Assembly: GCF_000153185.1 (NCBI RefSeq)
Contig: NZ_CH724150.1
Coordinates: 287,673 to 351,672 of the forward strand
Reading direction: 5' to 3'
Length of the DNA: 64,000 nucleotides
Source: Reinekea blandensis MED297
GTDB lineage: Bacteria; Pseudomonadota; Gammaproteobacteria; Pseudomonadales; Natronospirillaceae
Part shown: positions 34,584 to 43,336 of the stretch, one piece after another
Numbering within the stretch: position 1 is the stretch's first letter
Layout: each line of letters starts with the position of its first letter
Notes under the pieces: generated by a model
What the model saw: the letters and a program-made list of their open reading frames with translations, nothing else
What the model was told of the DNA's origin: nothing
The model's database searches: none
Program-made: the position numbers and the translations under genes

Positions 34584-35379
34584 GGAATCCCAATTCTTGT
34601 TTCATAGACAGCACCTCTGGATGGGGCTCCAGAGAGCATTGATTAAAAGATTTCACTGGTACAACACCCAGTAGACTGTTGCAAATTGCCAGAGCGTCCG
34701 CCTGTTCAAGGTCGCTGACCCGCAATGGTTGTTCAATCAGCATACCGAGAGCCAGCAGTCGTTGACGCACAATACCATGCACGCCGGCATGATTAAGCAC
34801 CGGCGTACACCACTGGTTGTTTTTGCGAACCAGGAGATTGCTCATCGTGCCTTGAATCACAGAACCGTCTGGATCGGCCATAATCAGTTCCGGAAACTCT
34901 GAGCGCGGATACTCGGCTCGCGCCAAGACTGAATCCAGACGATTGCAATGCTTCAGTCCTGCCAGATGCGGGTTAACCGATACCGGCGTGGTTGCCAGCC
35001 GCGTCGCTATCCCTTTACCAGCCCAACCGGGCGCTTCGTAAGGTTGAATCTGAATGACCAGGTCGGTGTGCTGTGCATCCGGGTCGTAGGCGTAACCACG
35101 CCCCGGCGCACTTCTGAGCAACATCAGTTTCAGGACATGCGGTTCCATCAGTCCCTTCATCAGCGCCTGCAGTTGATTCCGCAACCCCTGCTCATCCGGT
35201 TCCGTCCAGTTCAGAGCCAACTGCTTTGCACCTTTTGACATTCGCGCCAGATGTTCATCTAAAAAGCACGCCGAATCCCCCTGAATCAACAGGGTTTCAA
35301 ACAAGCCATCGCCATAGCTGAGAGCCCGATGGTCGGGTGGGAATGTTCCGGGTTGTCCGTTAAGCAGGGAGATTTGCAT
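34576..35379 (-). CDS. pabC: Aminodeoxychorismate lyase
   Basis: PLP enzyme (267 aa) that releases p-aminobenzoate from aminodeoxychorismate for folate synthesis. MQISLLNGQPGTFPPDHRAL lines up with the start of E. coli PabC (FLINGHKQ). YGDGLFETL, HLARM, GLKHCNRLDSVLARAEY (with the PLP lysine) and DGSVIQGTMSNLLVR are fold-type IV signatures. The start codon has no ribosome site. It lies 2 bases after the T-run of a hairpin that should terminate the fabF transcript, so expression may depend on read-through or an unusual start. Confidence 0.93.
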   Translation of the reverse strand: MQISLLNGQPGTFPPDHRALSYGDGLFETLLIQGDSACFLDEHLARMSKGAKQLALNWTEPDEQGLRNQLQALMKGLMEPHVLKLMLLRSAPGRGYAYDPDAQHTDLVIQIQPYEAPGWAGKGIATRLATTPVSVNPHLAGLKHCNRLDSVLARAEYPRSEFPELIMADPDGSVIQGTMSNLLVRKNNQWCTPVLNHAGVHGIVRQRLLALGMLIEQPLRVSDLEQADALAICNSLLGVVPVKSFNQCSLEPHPEVLSMKQELGFLW

Positions 35380-35381
35380 AC

Positions 35382-35405
35382 AAAAAAGGGGCTGAAAACA
35401 GCCCC
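35382..35405 (-). terminator. Rho-independent terminator of fabF abutting the pabC start codon
   Basis: Read leftward, GGGGCTG pairs with CAGCCCC around TTTT and is followed by TTTTTT, then GT and the pabC ATG at 35379. It lies 26 bases after the fabF stop. Its left edge leaves no room for a ribosome site before pabC. Confidence 0.85.
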
Positions 35406-35431
35406 CTATCTTATCAGACTTTTCGATGATG

Positions 35432-36670
35432 TCAGACTTTGCTGAACACCAACGATCCGTTTGTACCGCCGAACCCAAAGGAGTTGCTCAGTGCGTGATC
35501 AATCTTCATGTCACGTGCGGTATGGGGTACATAGTCGAGATCACATTCCGGATCCGGATTGTCCAGGTTAATCGTTGGCGGTGCCACCTGATCACGAATG
35601 GCCAGAATGGAGAAGATCGCCTCGACCGCGCCGGCAGCGCCCAGCAAGTGCCCAATCATCGATTTGGTTGAACTGACCACGATCTTGTCGGCATCTGCTC
35701 CGTAAATTTTCTTCGCAGCGCGCGACTCTGCTACGTCACCGGCCGGTGTCGACGTTCCGTGAGCGTTGATGTAATTCACATCAACAGCATTCAGACCGGC
35801 ATCATCCAGTGCATTTTGCATAGACGCTGCAGCGCCCGAACCATCTTCTGGTGGCGATGTCATATGGTATGCATCGCCACTCATGCCAAAACCAGTGACC
35901 TCAGCATAAATGGTTGCTCCCCGCGCTTTGGCTTGCTCATACTCTTCCAGAACCAAAACACCGGCACCGTCGCCCAACACAAAGCCATCCCGGTCCTTGT
36001 CCCACGGTCGACTGGCGCGAACAGGATCATCATTGCGAGTAGATAAGGCTCGTGCCGCTCCAAAACCGCCCATACCAAGCTGTCCCGAAGCCATTTCCGC
36101 TCCGCCGGCAATCATCGCATCTGCGTCACCATACGCAATGGTTCGCGCGGCATAGCCGATGTTGTGAGTTCCCGTAGTACAGGCCGTGGTAATGGCGATG
36201 TTCGGCCCTTTAAAGCCATACTCAATAGAGAGGTTACCGCTGATCATGTTAATGATGGCCGCAGGCACGAAAAACGGAGAAATTCGGCGCGGGCCGGCTC
36301 GCAACATTGCGGCATAATTCTTTTCAATGGTATCCAAACCGCCAATACCCGAACCAATGGCCACCCCGATGCGGCGCGCGTTCTCTTCGGTTACCGTGAT
36401 ACCAGAATCATTGATAGCCTCTATCGCAGCGGCATAACCGTACTGGATAAAGCCATCCATCTTTTTAGTATCTTTCGGATTCATGTAGTTTGCTGGATCA
36501 AAGTCTTTGACCTGAGCGGCAAACTTGGTGGTAAATTTCTCGGTATCAAACTCTTCAATCAGATTCACACCGCTTTTTCCGGCCAGAATTCCTTCCCACG
36601 TCGACTTGACGGAGTTTCCTAGGGGGCTGATACACCCCATACCAGTGACGACGACGCGCCGTTTAGCCAT
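35432..36670 (-). CDS. fabF: Beta-ketoacyl-ACP synthase II
   Basis: Elongating condensing enzyme (412 aa) of type II fatty-acid synthesis. The Cys-His-His triad is visible in [26 protein letters not shown] and [33 protein letters not shown] at the start and [14 protein letters not shown] at the end are typical of FabF. It follows acpP after a 102-base gap containing a strong hairpin that may work as a partial terminator, and precedes pabC. Confidence 0.97.
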   Translation of the reverse strand: MAKRRVVVTGMGCISPLGNSVKSTWEGILAGKSGVNLIEEFDTEKFTTKFAAQVKDFDPANYMNPKDTKKMDGFIQYGYAAAIEAINDSGITVTEENARRIGVAIGSGIGGLDTIEKNYAAMLRAGPRRISPFFVPAAIINMISGNLSIEYGFKGPNIAITTACTTGTHNIGYAARTIAYGDADAMIAGGAEMASGQLGMGGFGAARALSTRNDDPVRASRPWDKDRDGFVLGDGAGVLVLEEYEQAKARGATIYAEVTGFGMSGDAYHMTSPPEDGSGAAASMQNALDDAGLNAVDVNYINAHGTSTPAGDVAESRAAKKIYGADADKIVVSSTKSMIGHLLGAAGAVEAIFSILAIRDQVAPPTINLDNPDPECDLDYVPHTARDMKIDHALSNSFGFGGTNGSLVFSKV

Positions 36671-36716
36671 GACAAACCTCCAATGGGCTTCGCGTTCCTA
36701 AGCCCCTTTTAAACAC

Positions 36717-36754
36717 AAAAAAAGCCGTATTGCACATCAGGCAATACGGCTTTT
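36717..36754 (-). terminator. Terminator/attenuator between acpP and fabF
   Basis: A 14-bp stem (AAAAGCCGTATTGC with GCAATACGGCTTTT, 7-base loop) is followed leftward by seven Ts, 19 bases after the acpP stop. It would let acpP be made in excess over fabF, as its protein is needed in large amounts. Confidence 0.92.
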
Positions 36755-36772
36755 GCAATTTATCGGACCGAA

Positions 36773-37009
36773 TTAACCCAGGTGCGTGTTAACGTAGTCG
36801 ATCGCGTCCTGAACGGTAGACAGCTTTTCAGATTCTTCGTCCGGGATCTCGGTTTCAAACTCTTCTTCCAGAGCCATCACCAGGTTTACTGTATCCAAAG
36901 AATCAGCACCCAAATCATCGATAAAAGATGCTTGTGGTGTCACGTCTTCTTCTTTTGCGCCCAATTGTTCACAAACAATCTTCTTTACGCGATCTTCAAT
37001 GCTGCTCAT
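36773..37009 (-). CDS. acpP: Acyl carrier protein
   Basis: A 78-aa acidic carrier of fatty-acyl intermediates. The phosphopantetheine attachment Ser37 lies in the invariant [18 protein letters not shown]. Followed by a strong terminator-like hairpin before fabF. Confidence 0.98.
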   Translation of the reverse strand: MSSIEDRVKKIVCEQLGAKEEDVTPQASFIDDLGADSLDTVNLVMALEEEFETEIPDEESEKLSTVQDAIDYVNTHLG

Positions 37010-37110
37010 TATGAGAACTCCCTAAAGTATTTAGCACCGTTAAAAGTGCTGGCTAGTTTATATAAACGTTATTCGATTGAGCAAGTGAAAAGACTATTAA
37101 CCTTGCGGAA

Positions 37111-37854
37111 TTAGCCCATATACATGCCACCATTGACATGCAGCGTCTCACCGGTGATGTAACTGGCGCCTTCACTGGCCAGAAAAGCAACGGCATGCGC
37201 AATTTCGTCCGGGTTCCCCAAGCGAGCCAATGGCACCTGTCTCAGCATCGTTTCTTTGACAGAGTCGGTCAACTCATCCGTCATATCTGTTTTGATAAAA
37301 CCCGGCGCTACCGAGTTCACCGTAATACTGCGGCTACCGATTTCGCGGGCCAACGAGCGCGTGAAGCCTTCAACACCGGCTTTGGCTGCACAATAGTTAG
37401 CCTGGCCAGCATTACCCATCGATCCGACCACCGATGAAATATTAATGATTCGGCCATATCGCGCGCGAGTCATCGATTTAATAACCGCCTTTGTCATACG
37501 ATAGACAGACGTCAGGTTCGTATCGATCACAGAACCCCATTCGTCTTCTTTCATACGTAAAAAGAGGTTGTCTTTGGTAATACCTGCATTGTTAACGAGA
37601 ATCGCAGGCTCAGCATAAGCGTCCTTGATGGCTGCTAATACCGAGGTAATCGATTCTGCATCGGTCACATTAAGACAATACCCTTGCCCGACCAGCCCTT
37701 TTTCGGCAAAACGCTGCGTAATCTTGTCCGCACCAGTCTCGGAAGTGGCTGTACCGATGACAATAAAGCCTTCCTGACCCAGACGATCGGCAACTGCCGC
37801 ACCGATTCCTCGGCTGGCACCGGTGACCAGTGCTACTTTTTGATTGTCCGTCAT
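37111..37854 (-). CDS. fabG: 3-oxoacyl-ACP reductase
   Basis: NADPH-dependent short-chain dehydrogenase (247 aa) that reduces beta-ketoacyl-ACP. The cofactor loop VTGASRGIGAAVADRL, the NNAGITKDNLFLRMK motif, catalytic Ser in NISSVVGSMGN and the YCAAKAG Tyr-Lys pair are present, with FIKTDMTDEL downstream. It lies 5 bases after fabD in the fatty-acid operon and 101 bases before acpP. Confidence 0.97.
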   Translation of the reverse strand: MTDNQKVALVTGASRGIGAAVADRLGQEGFIVIGTATSETGADKITQRFAEKGLVGQGYCLNVTDAESITSVLAAIKDAYAEPAILVNNAGITKDNLFLRMKEDEWGSVIDTNLTSVYRMTKAVIKSMTRARYGRIINISSVVGSMGNAGQANYCAAKAGVEGFTRSLAREIGSRSITVNSVAPGFIKTDMTDELTDSVKETMLRQVPLARLGNPDEIAHAVAFLASEGASYITGETLHVNGGMYMG

Positions 37855-37859
37855 GACTA

Positions 37860-38786
37860 TTACCCTATTCGTTCCTGAAAAGCACTTACCTGGCCGATCA
37901 CTGTATGAGTCAGTGACTTCGCCATACGCTTGTTGAGACCGGTCAGAACCTTACCCGGCCCGCATTCAATAATTTCTTCGACTCCGGAGTCCACAAGATA
38001 GCTGACGGTACGAGTCCATAGGACCGGCATATACAGTTGCTCCAGCAGGTTCGATTTAATTTGCTCAGCTGTTGTGGCCGGCTCGGCGCTGCGATTCTGA
38101 ACGACTGGCGCGGATGGCGTCGCGAATGAGGTCGCCTGGAGCGACTCAGCCAACTGCTCAGCGGCCGGTTTCATAAGCGCACAATGAGATGGAACCGATA
38201 CCGTCAGCGGCATAACCCGCTTAGCACCCCGGGTTTTCAATTCATCCATGGCGCGCTCTACAGCGGCCTTAGCACCCGCAATGACAACCTGTCCATCCGT
38301 GTTAAAGTTAACGGCAGATACGACATCGCCTTGCGCTGCCGCGGCACAACCATCAATTACCGACTGATCATCCAGTCCCAGTACCGCAGCCATAAGGCCT
38401 TCACCAGCAGGTACGGCGTTTTGCATCAGCTGACCGCGAGTCTCTACCAGTTTAACGGCGTCAGAAAATGCTACGACGCCAGCAGCAACCAGGGCGCTGT
38501 ATTCACCGAGACTGTGACCCGCAAACAGCATCGGTTCGACACCACCCTCCGCCTGCCAAAGTCGATACAGAGCCACACTGGCGGTCAGTAAGGCCGGTTG
38601 AGTAATCTGCGTTCGGTTCAGCTCTTCGACAGGGCCGTTAGCGATGAGGTCACCAAGATCATAGCCCAGCGCATCGTTGGCCTCTGCAACAGTTTGTTTA
38701 ACGATGTCATACTGTTCAGAAAACTCTGTCAGCATGCCAACCTGTTGCGATCCCTGTCCCGGGAACACGAATGCAATCTTACTCAT
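37860..38786 (-). CDS. fabD: Malonyl-CoA:ACP transacylase
   Basis: Loads malonate onto ACP (308 aa). AFVFPGQGSQQVGML opens the protein, the catalytic Ser lies in GHSLGEYSALVAAG (about 92), and the later His in SVPSHCALM completes the dyad. GPGKVLTGLNKRM near the end is typical. It is separated from plsX by 159 bases, with no fabH between them. Confidence 0.97.
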   Translation of the reverse strand: MSKIAFVFPGQGSQQVGMLTEFSEQYDIVKQTVAEANDALGYDLGDLIANGPVEELNRTQITQPALLTASVALYRLWQAEGGVEPMLFAGHSLGEYSALVAAGVVAFSDAVKLVETRGQLMQNAVPAGEGLMAAVLGLDDQSVIDGCAAAAQGDVVSAVNFNTDGQVVIAGAKAAVERAMDELKTRGAKRVMPLTVSVPSHCALMKPAAEQLAESLQATSFATPSAPVVQNRSAEPATTAEQIKSNLLEQLYMPVLWTRTVSYLVDSGVEEIIECGPGKVLTGLNKRMAKSLTHTVIGQVSAFQERIG

Positions 38787-38945
38787 AGCGATACCTGTCT
38801 TTATAAATTGCGCTGCATTATCCGCCCTGCTCAGAGGGATTAAAGCGCGAAGTCGTTAAAACATTTATGAATTTGAGGCAATCCAACACGATTTTTGTGG
38901 ATCATTACTTAACAATAGTCGACAAAACGGTAAAACCCAGCTCAA

Positions 38946-39950
38946 TCAATCCAGAACATCGTCATCAATTAAGCGGTTCAGCTCCCGCCAGACAGCTGGG
39001 ATAACCTGGCGGTTAACCAAATCTGCCGAGCGCTCAATAGCAGCTTTAAATGCAACCTGGCCCGCATTACCGTGGCTTTTTACAGCCATCAGATTACTGC
39101 CGGCGATCAGAGCGCCGTTTGCCTTATGTGGATCCAACGGAGAAAGCGCCTGCTGGATCGGCCTTTTCAAAGCCAAGCCGAGCAATCGCAGCAGTAAACC
39201 GCGATTAAACACAGACTGCAAAGAACCAAGCGTTAGATCCAGAGCCCCTTCAGATGCCTTAATGACCGAGTTCCCGGTAAATCCATCACAGACTATGACG
39301 TCCAGCTTTCCTTCAAACACCTGACTGGCTTCGATGAACCCTTGATAACGAATAGAAGGCCATTCAGACAACAGCTGGTTGGCATTGCGAAGTTCAGGCG
39401 GGCCTTTAAAGTACTCAGTACCGACATTAAGCAATGCTAAGGTCGGTAACGATGATTCCGTTCTGAACAGCCCACTGCCAATGGCCGCATAAGCCAATAA
39501 CTGGTCAGATGTAGCAGAAAACGACGCACCCAGATCCAACATCACCGTTGGTTTTGCTTTCGTAGGTAACCAACTGGCCAGTACGGGCCGGGTTAATAGG
39601 GAATGCAAAGTGCCGTGCTTGGTCACCAGCGCCAAAAGTACGCCGGTATGCTCAGCTGAGACCAGGGCATCCACCACTTGATCTTCGAGCATACGAAAAG
39701 CAACTTCAATGGATGAGTTACCAGCATGACGAAGAAGACGACTGGGCTTATGGGATTGATCACCAAGCGGATCAGCCTCAACCCATTCAGTATTGGGTGG
39801 CAACTGTTCAACAGATACACGGCATAGCTCTGCCCTGCCGACTAAGACACCGTAATGTTGAGGATGTTGGCGGAAAAACTGAAGTGAAGAAGGGAGCGTG
39901 ACGGAGGGGCCGAAATCCCCTCCGTGCAGGTCAATGGCAATGCGCGCCAT
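38946..39950 (-). CDS. plsX: Phosphate acyltransferase PlsX
   Basis: Makes acyl-phosphate from acyl-ACP for phospholipid synthesis (334 aa). Starts ARIAIDLHGGDFGPSVTLPS. Other family segments are GNSSIEVAFRMLEDQVVDAL, DLGASFSA and DVIVCDGFTGNSVIKASEGA. The standard order would place fabH next, but fabD follows, as in Pseudomonas. PlsX is slightly divergent from E. coli PlsX in its first third, though the catalytic region is intact. Confidence 0.95.
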   Translation of the reverse strand: MARIAIDLHGGDFGPSVTLPSSLQFFRQHPQHYGVLVGRAELCRVSVEQLPPNTEWVEADPLGDQSHKPSRLLRHAGNSSIEVAFRMLEDQVVDALVSAEHTGVLLALVTKHGTLHSLLTRPVLASWLPTKAKPTVMLDLGASFSATSDQLLAYAAIGSGLFRTESSLPTLALLNVGTEYFKGPPELRNANQLLSEWPSIRYQGFIEASQVFEGKLDVIVCDGFTGNSVIKASEGALDLTLGSLQSVFNRGLLLRLLGLALKRPIQQALSPLDPHKANGALIAGSNLMAVKSHGNAGQVAFKAAIERSADLVNRQVIPAVWRELNRLIDDDVLD

Positions 39951-39959
39951 AGATTAGGA

Positions 39960-40139
39960 TCAGTCGTCCTTGCCTGCAGTCACTTTACGGCCTTTGTAAA
40001 AACCGTCTGCTGATACGTGGTGACGACGGTGAGTTTCACCGGTAGTCGCATCAACGGAAAGCGTTGGAGTAGACAACGCATCATGTGAACGACGCATGCC
40101 TCGACGTGAACGGGTCACTTTATTTTGCTGAACTGCCAT
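39960..40139 (-). CDS. rpmF: 50S ribosomal protein L32
   Basis: A 59-aa basic protein that starts [20 protein letters not shown] and continues [20 protein letters not shown], the classic bL32 sequence. It has no zinc-binding Cys, like the E. coli form. The ATG at 40139 follows an AGGAGG-type site. It lies between yceD and plsX in the conserved order, 9 bases before plsX. Confidence 0.98.
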   Translation of the reverse strand: MAVQQNKVTRSRRGMRRSHDALSTPTLSVDATTGETHRRHHVSADGFYKGRKVTAGKDD

Positions 40140-40175
40140 GGCTGAAAGCCTCCTAACTATATGTTGGCCTGAAGG

Positions 40176-40691
40176 TTACTTCAGATCTTTTAATACATCG
40201 AACGGATTCGGAGCCTTCTCGGGTTCCCCTTCAGACTCTTCCGCACCAAATTGAGTTTCTATCTGACACTCACCGTCAGGATGTACCGCATGCATCGGAA
40301 GACAAAGCAGCAGCTCGTCCTCGACTATCTGCGCCACATCAAGCGGCTGATCCGGTAGCAACAAAAGCGAATCCAGATCGGTCGGCAGTGATCGTGCCAT
40401 TTCATCGTTATAAACCAGCGCCATCTTAAATGACCCCGCCAGTTCATACTGAAACGGCTTTAAACACCGCTGGCACAGCAAATTTACTGCACCATCTACC
40501 TGCCCGGAAACAACCCGACGTCCAGAGGCATCGCGACCAAAACTCAGCGAAGCCTGAGCCGTTCGGATAACACCTTCGGTCGCCTCATCCAGGCGACTTA
40601 ACCTGTCCAGACTCACCTCACCTTCCAACTCGGACATTTTGTCCGCCAAGGCGTAAGGGTTTATCTGTGCAGGTAGCTCGAAATTTGACAT
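40176..40691 (-). CDS. yceD: YceD/DUF177 family 23S rRNA accumulation protein
   Basis: A 171-aa protein required in E. coli for normal 23S rRNA levels. The paired cysteines in LCQRCLKPFQYEL and the EDELLLCLPMHAVHPDGECQ segment define the family. PNPFDVLKDLK is the usual end. ATG 40691 matches the family start (NFELPAQINP) and has no ribosome site. A near-consensus promoter ends only 9 bases upstream, so the transcript probably starts a few bases before the ATG. Confidence 0.9.
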   Translation of the reverse strand: MSNFELPAQINPYALADKMSELEGEVSLDRLSRLDEATEGVIRTAQASLSFGRDASGRRVVSGQVDGAVNLLCQRCLKPFQYELAGSFKMALVYNDEMARSLPTDLDSLLLLPDQPLDVAQIVEDELLLCLPMHAVHPDGECQIETQFGAEESEGEPEKAPNPFDVLKDLK

Positions 40692-40700
40692 AGGCGCGGT

Positions 40701-40728
40701 ATGATACGTATGCAAGTAGTTAAGTCAA
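40701..40728 (-). promoter_or_regulatory. Strong promoter of yceD-rpmF-plsX, near-leaderless
   Basis: Read leftward: TTGACT (-35, 40723-40728), a 16-bp spacer, TATCAT (-10, 40701-40706), each 5/6 to consensus. Only 9 bases separate the -10 from the yceD ATG, which implies a start site about 2-3 bases before the ATG and hence a leaderless or almost leaderless mRNA. Confidence 0.6.
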
Positions 40729-40729
40729 A

Positions 40730-40773
40730 GGCTTTTTGCCCAAAAAGCCGCCATTGACGGGCTTTTCCCGTCA
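40730..40773. other. Two hairpins in the maf leader
   Basis: GGCTTTTTG-CC-CAAAAAGCC (40730-40749) and TGACGGG-CTTTT-CCCGTCA (40755-40773) are perfect stems in the region between the divergent yceD and maf genes. Neither follows a gene end, so they are not ordinary terminators. They may shape the maf leader or the yceD promoter. Confidence 0.4.
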
Positions 40774-40801
40774 TCGTCATAAACTCAACGACAGGACAGG
40801 C

Positions 40802-41377
40802 ATGTTTCCGATTATTTTAGCCAGTCAATCCCCTTATAAACAGAAGCAATTGAGCGACCTGGGGTTAAATTTTAAAAGCATTGCCCCATCTGTTGCTGAG
40901 AATCATGCACTAGATCCTGATCCGGAAAAACTGGCTATTGCCCTCGCCCAGCAGAAAAGCGACAACGTGTACCAGTTACATCCCGATGCCATCGTCATCG
41001 GAAGCGATCAAACCGCCATCGGACCAGACGGTGCACTACTGATCAAACCCGGCAATCGGGAGAATGCCATCCGCCAACTCCAGCTCTGCTCCGGCAAAAC
41101 CGTCACTTTTTACAGCGGCGTCTCTCTAAATTCTGCCGATTATAAGACATCCACTTGCGTTGCAACCGTGGTGGCGTTTCGTCACCTGTCATTGCAGGAG
41201 ATTGAACGCTATGTCGATGCCGACCGACCCTATGACTGTGCCGGCAGTTTTAAAGTTGAATCGTTAGGAATCACCCTCTTCGAGAGCGTCCGTTCTGACG
41301 ATCCTTCAGCATTGATCGGTTTACCGATGATTGAGCTGTGCCGCATTTTGCGAGAATGCGGCATCGCTCTGCCCTGA
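40802..41377 (+). CDS. maf: Maf-family nucleotide pyrophosphatase (YceF type)
   Basis: Hydrolyses modified nucleotides (7-methyl-GTP in YceF) to prevent their misuse (191 aa). IILASQSPYKQKQLSDLGL carries the substrate-binding Ser/Arg region, with VIGSDQTA and RPYDCAGSFKVESLGI as the later conserved parts. ATG 40802 has GGACAGG upstream. The longer ORF upstream runs through hairpins and is unlikely. The position next to yceD and rpmF is conserved with E. coli and Pseudomonas. Confidence 0.93.
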   Translation: MFPIILASQSPYKQKQLSDLGLNFKSIAPSVAENHALDPDPEKLAIALAQQKSDNVYQLHPDAIVIGSDQTAIGPDGALLIKPGNRENAIRQLQLCSGKTVTFYSGVSLNSADYKTSTCVATVVAFRHLSLQEIERYVDADRPYDCAGSFKVESLGITLFESVRSDDPSALIGLPMIELCRILRECGIALP

Positions 41378-41400
41378 CATTATAAAGAGGGGCACGTTTA

Positions 41401-42384
41401 TCAGTTCAGACTCAAAGACCCACTATTTGCCAGACTGACCAGCGTTTTCGTCATGCTGACGCCCAGGTTACGAGCGAACTGCTCAAGCGGTGACGGATGA
41501 TAGGTAAAATCGACGGTCTTCGGGTAACCAATATCCCGGGCCAGCTCGGATGTCGACTTCAGTCCATCCACTAAACCCAGGTCCAGCGCCTGAGATCCGG
41601 TCCAGAAAAGCCCGCTGAACAAATCATCATTATCCGCCAGACGATCCCCTCGCCCGGCTTGGACGTCTCTGATGAACTGTTCGTGCACATCATTTAATAC
41701 GGCCTCGAACAGCGCCTGCTCTTCCGGATCAACCTCCATAAACGGATCCAAAAAGGCTTTATGTTCGCCGGAGGTGAACTGTCGGCGTTCTATCCCGACT
41801 TTCTCGATGAGATCCTGAAATCCGAATCCGGCCGCGGTAACCCCGATGGACCCGACAAGACTTGCACCATTGGCATAGATTTCCTGAGTCGCCGATGCGA
41901 TGTAATAAGCGCCACTGGCGCCTGAATCGACAATTACCGAGTAAATCGGGATGTCCTCATATTTCTGTCGGAGCCGGTTGATCTCATTATAAATGTAAGC
42001 AGACTGCACCGGACTGCCTCCCGGACTGTTTATCCGCAGGATCACGGCACGGGTGTCTGAGTGCTCGACAGCACGCCGAAGACTTGCCACCACACTGTCC
42101 GCCCCCGCGAGATTGCCCTGTGCAATCACGCCGGAAACGTCAATCACAGCGGTATGACCGCCGGTCGGGCCGATATCCTGGGTGGCGCTTGTGTTAAACA
42201 TCACGTAACCCAGCAGGACAAACAAATAGGTAAAGGTCAATATTTTAAAGAAAATCCCCCAACGACGGGTCTTCCGAAGTTCCAGGGTGTTCGCCATGAC
42301 AACGCGCTCAATGAGTCGCCATTCTTTTTCAGGATTTCCTACGCCGGACAACCCGGCTGTTTCGTCTTTCTTGCTGCCAAACAT
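41401..42384 (-). CDS. sppA: Signal peptide peptidase SppA (single-domain type)
   Basis: Inner-membrane serine protease of 327 aa that degrades cleaved signal peptides, of the short 36-kDa type rather than the double-domain E. coli SppA. One membrane helix (about 43-64: GIFFKILTFTYLFVLLGYVM) precedes the ClpP-like domain, which has INSPGGSPVQSA, the nucleophile Ser in SGASGAYYIAS, and the general-base Lys in TSGEHKAFLDPF. It sits between rluC and maf, as in Pseudomonas. Confidence 0.93.
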   Translation of the reverse strand: MFGSKKDETAGLSGVGNPEKEWRLIERVVMANTLELRKTRRWGIFFKILTFTYLFVLLGYVMFNTSATQDIGPTGGHTAVIDVSGVIAQGNLAGADSVVASLRRAVEHSDTRAVILRINSPGGSPVQSAYIYNEINRLRQKYEDIPIYSVIVDSGASGAYYIASATQEIYANGASLVGSIGVTAAGFGFQDLIEKVGIERRQFTSGEHKAFLDPFMEVDPEEQALFEAVLNDVHEQFIRDVQAGRGDRLADNDDLFSGLFWTGSQALDLGLVDGLKSTSELARDIGYPKTVDFTYHPSPLEQFARNLGVSMTKTLVSLANSGSLSLN

Positions 42385-42394
42385 ACCTCTACCC

Positions 42395-43336
42395 TTATGA
42401 TTTCAAGCGCAATAATAATGCCTTAAGGCGCTCATCTAAGTCTGCGACAAAAGTCATTTCTTCCCGAGTTTCCGGGTGCGGCAATGTCAGTTGCGCCGCG
42501 TGCAAAAACAGTCGATTCAACCCCAGCTTGCTGGCCAGTGATTCTGCTTCAGAATCCTGATACTTATCGTCGCCCAGAATCGGACAGCCAACATACTGAC
42601 AATGAACCCGAATCTGGTGTGTTCGACCGGTAATCGGTAGAGCTTCTACCCATGCGCAATCCTGGTACTGCTTTAATACCCGGAAATGCGTCCGTGAAGG
42701 CTTTCCGTTGGCCTGTACTGAAACACGGCGTTCACCCGAAGCACTCTCTTCATGCCTGAGCAAGGGCGCATCGACGACAGAACAACCATCCGGCCAATGA
42801 CCCTTGACCAGGCACCAATAAGTTTTCCGAACCCGGGTTTTCTGGCGAAACTCATCCTGAAGCAACGTCAGACTTTTGCGTTTTTTGGCGACCAGTACAA
42901 CTCCGGACGTATCACGATCCAAGCGATGCACCAACTCCAGAAACGGTTCAGATTCACGTTGTGCCCGAAGTGCCTCAATCAGACCAAGCTTTAGGCCAGA
43001 ACCACCGTGCACCGCTAAGCCACTGGGTTTATTAACGGCCAATAATGCGGAGTCTTCAAAAACAATCGCGTGATCGAGGGCTTTCCGCAAGCCTGCGCTC
43101 GGCTGAGGGTTTTCAATGGTTTTCTCCGCCATGGTCACCGGCGGGACTCTGACCACATCACCTTCCGATAATTTTGTATCAGGCTTGGCGCGTTTTTTGT
43201 TCACCCGAACTTCACCCTTACGGATAATTCGGTAAATCCGGCTTTTTGGAACATTGTTAAGGTAATACCGCAGGAAGTTGTCCAACCGCTGCTCAGCCCT
43301 GTCCGCGCTGACTTCTATAAACTGCACCTTTGCCAA
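42395..43336 (-). CDS. rluC: 23S rRNA pseudouridine synthase RluC
   Basis: Makes pseudouridines in 23S rRNA (313 aa). An S4 RNA-binding domain (about 15-70: QRLDNFLRYYLNNVPKSRIY) precedes the RluA-type catalytic domain with HRLDRDTSGVVLVAK, which holds the catalytic Asp, and GRTHQIRVHCQYVGCPILGD. It is divergent from rne across a 430-base region, the same pairing as in E. coli. Confidence 0.95.
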   Translation of the reverse strand: MAKVQFIEVSADRAEQRLDNFLRYYLNNVPKSRIYRIIRKGEVRVNKKRAKPDTKLSEGDVVRVPPVTMAEKTIENPQPSAGLRKALDHAIVFEDSALLAVNKPSGLAVHGGSGLKLGLIEALRAQRESEPFLELVHRLDRDTSGVVLVAKKRKSLTLLQDEFRQKTRVRKTYWCLVKGHWPDGCSVVDAPLLRHEESASGERRVSVQANGKPSRTHFRVLKQYQDCAWVEALPITGRTHQIRVHCQYVGCPILGDDKYQDSEAESLASKLGLNRLFLHAAQLTLPHPETREEMTFVADLDERLKALLLRLKS

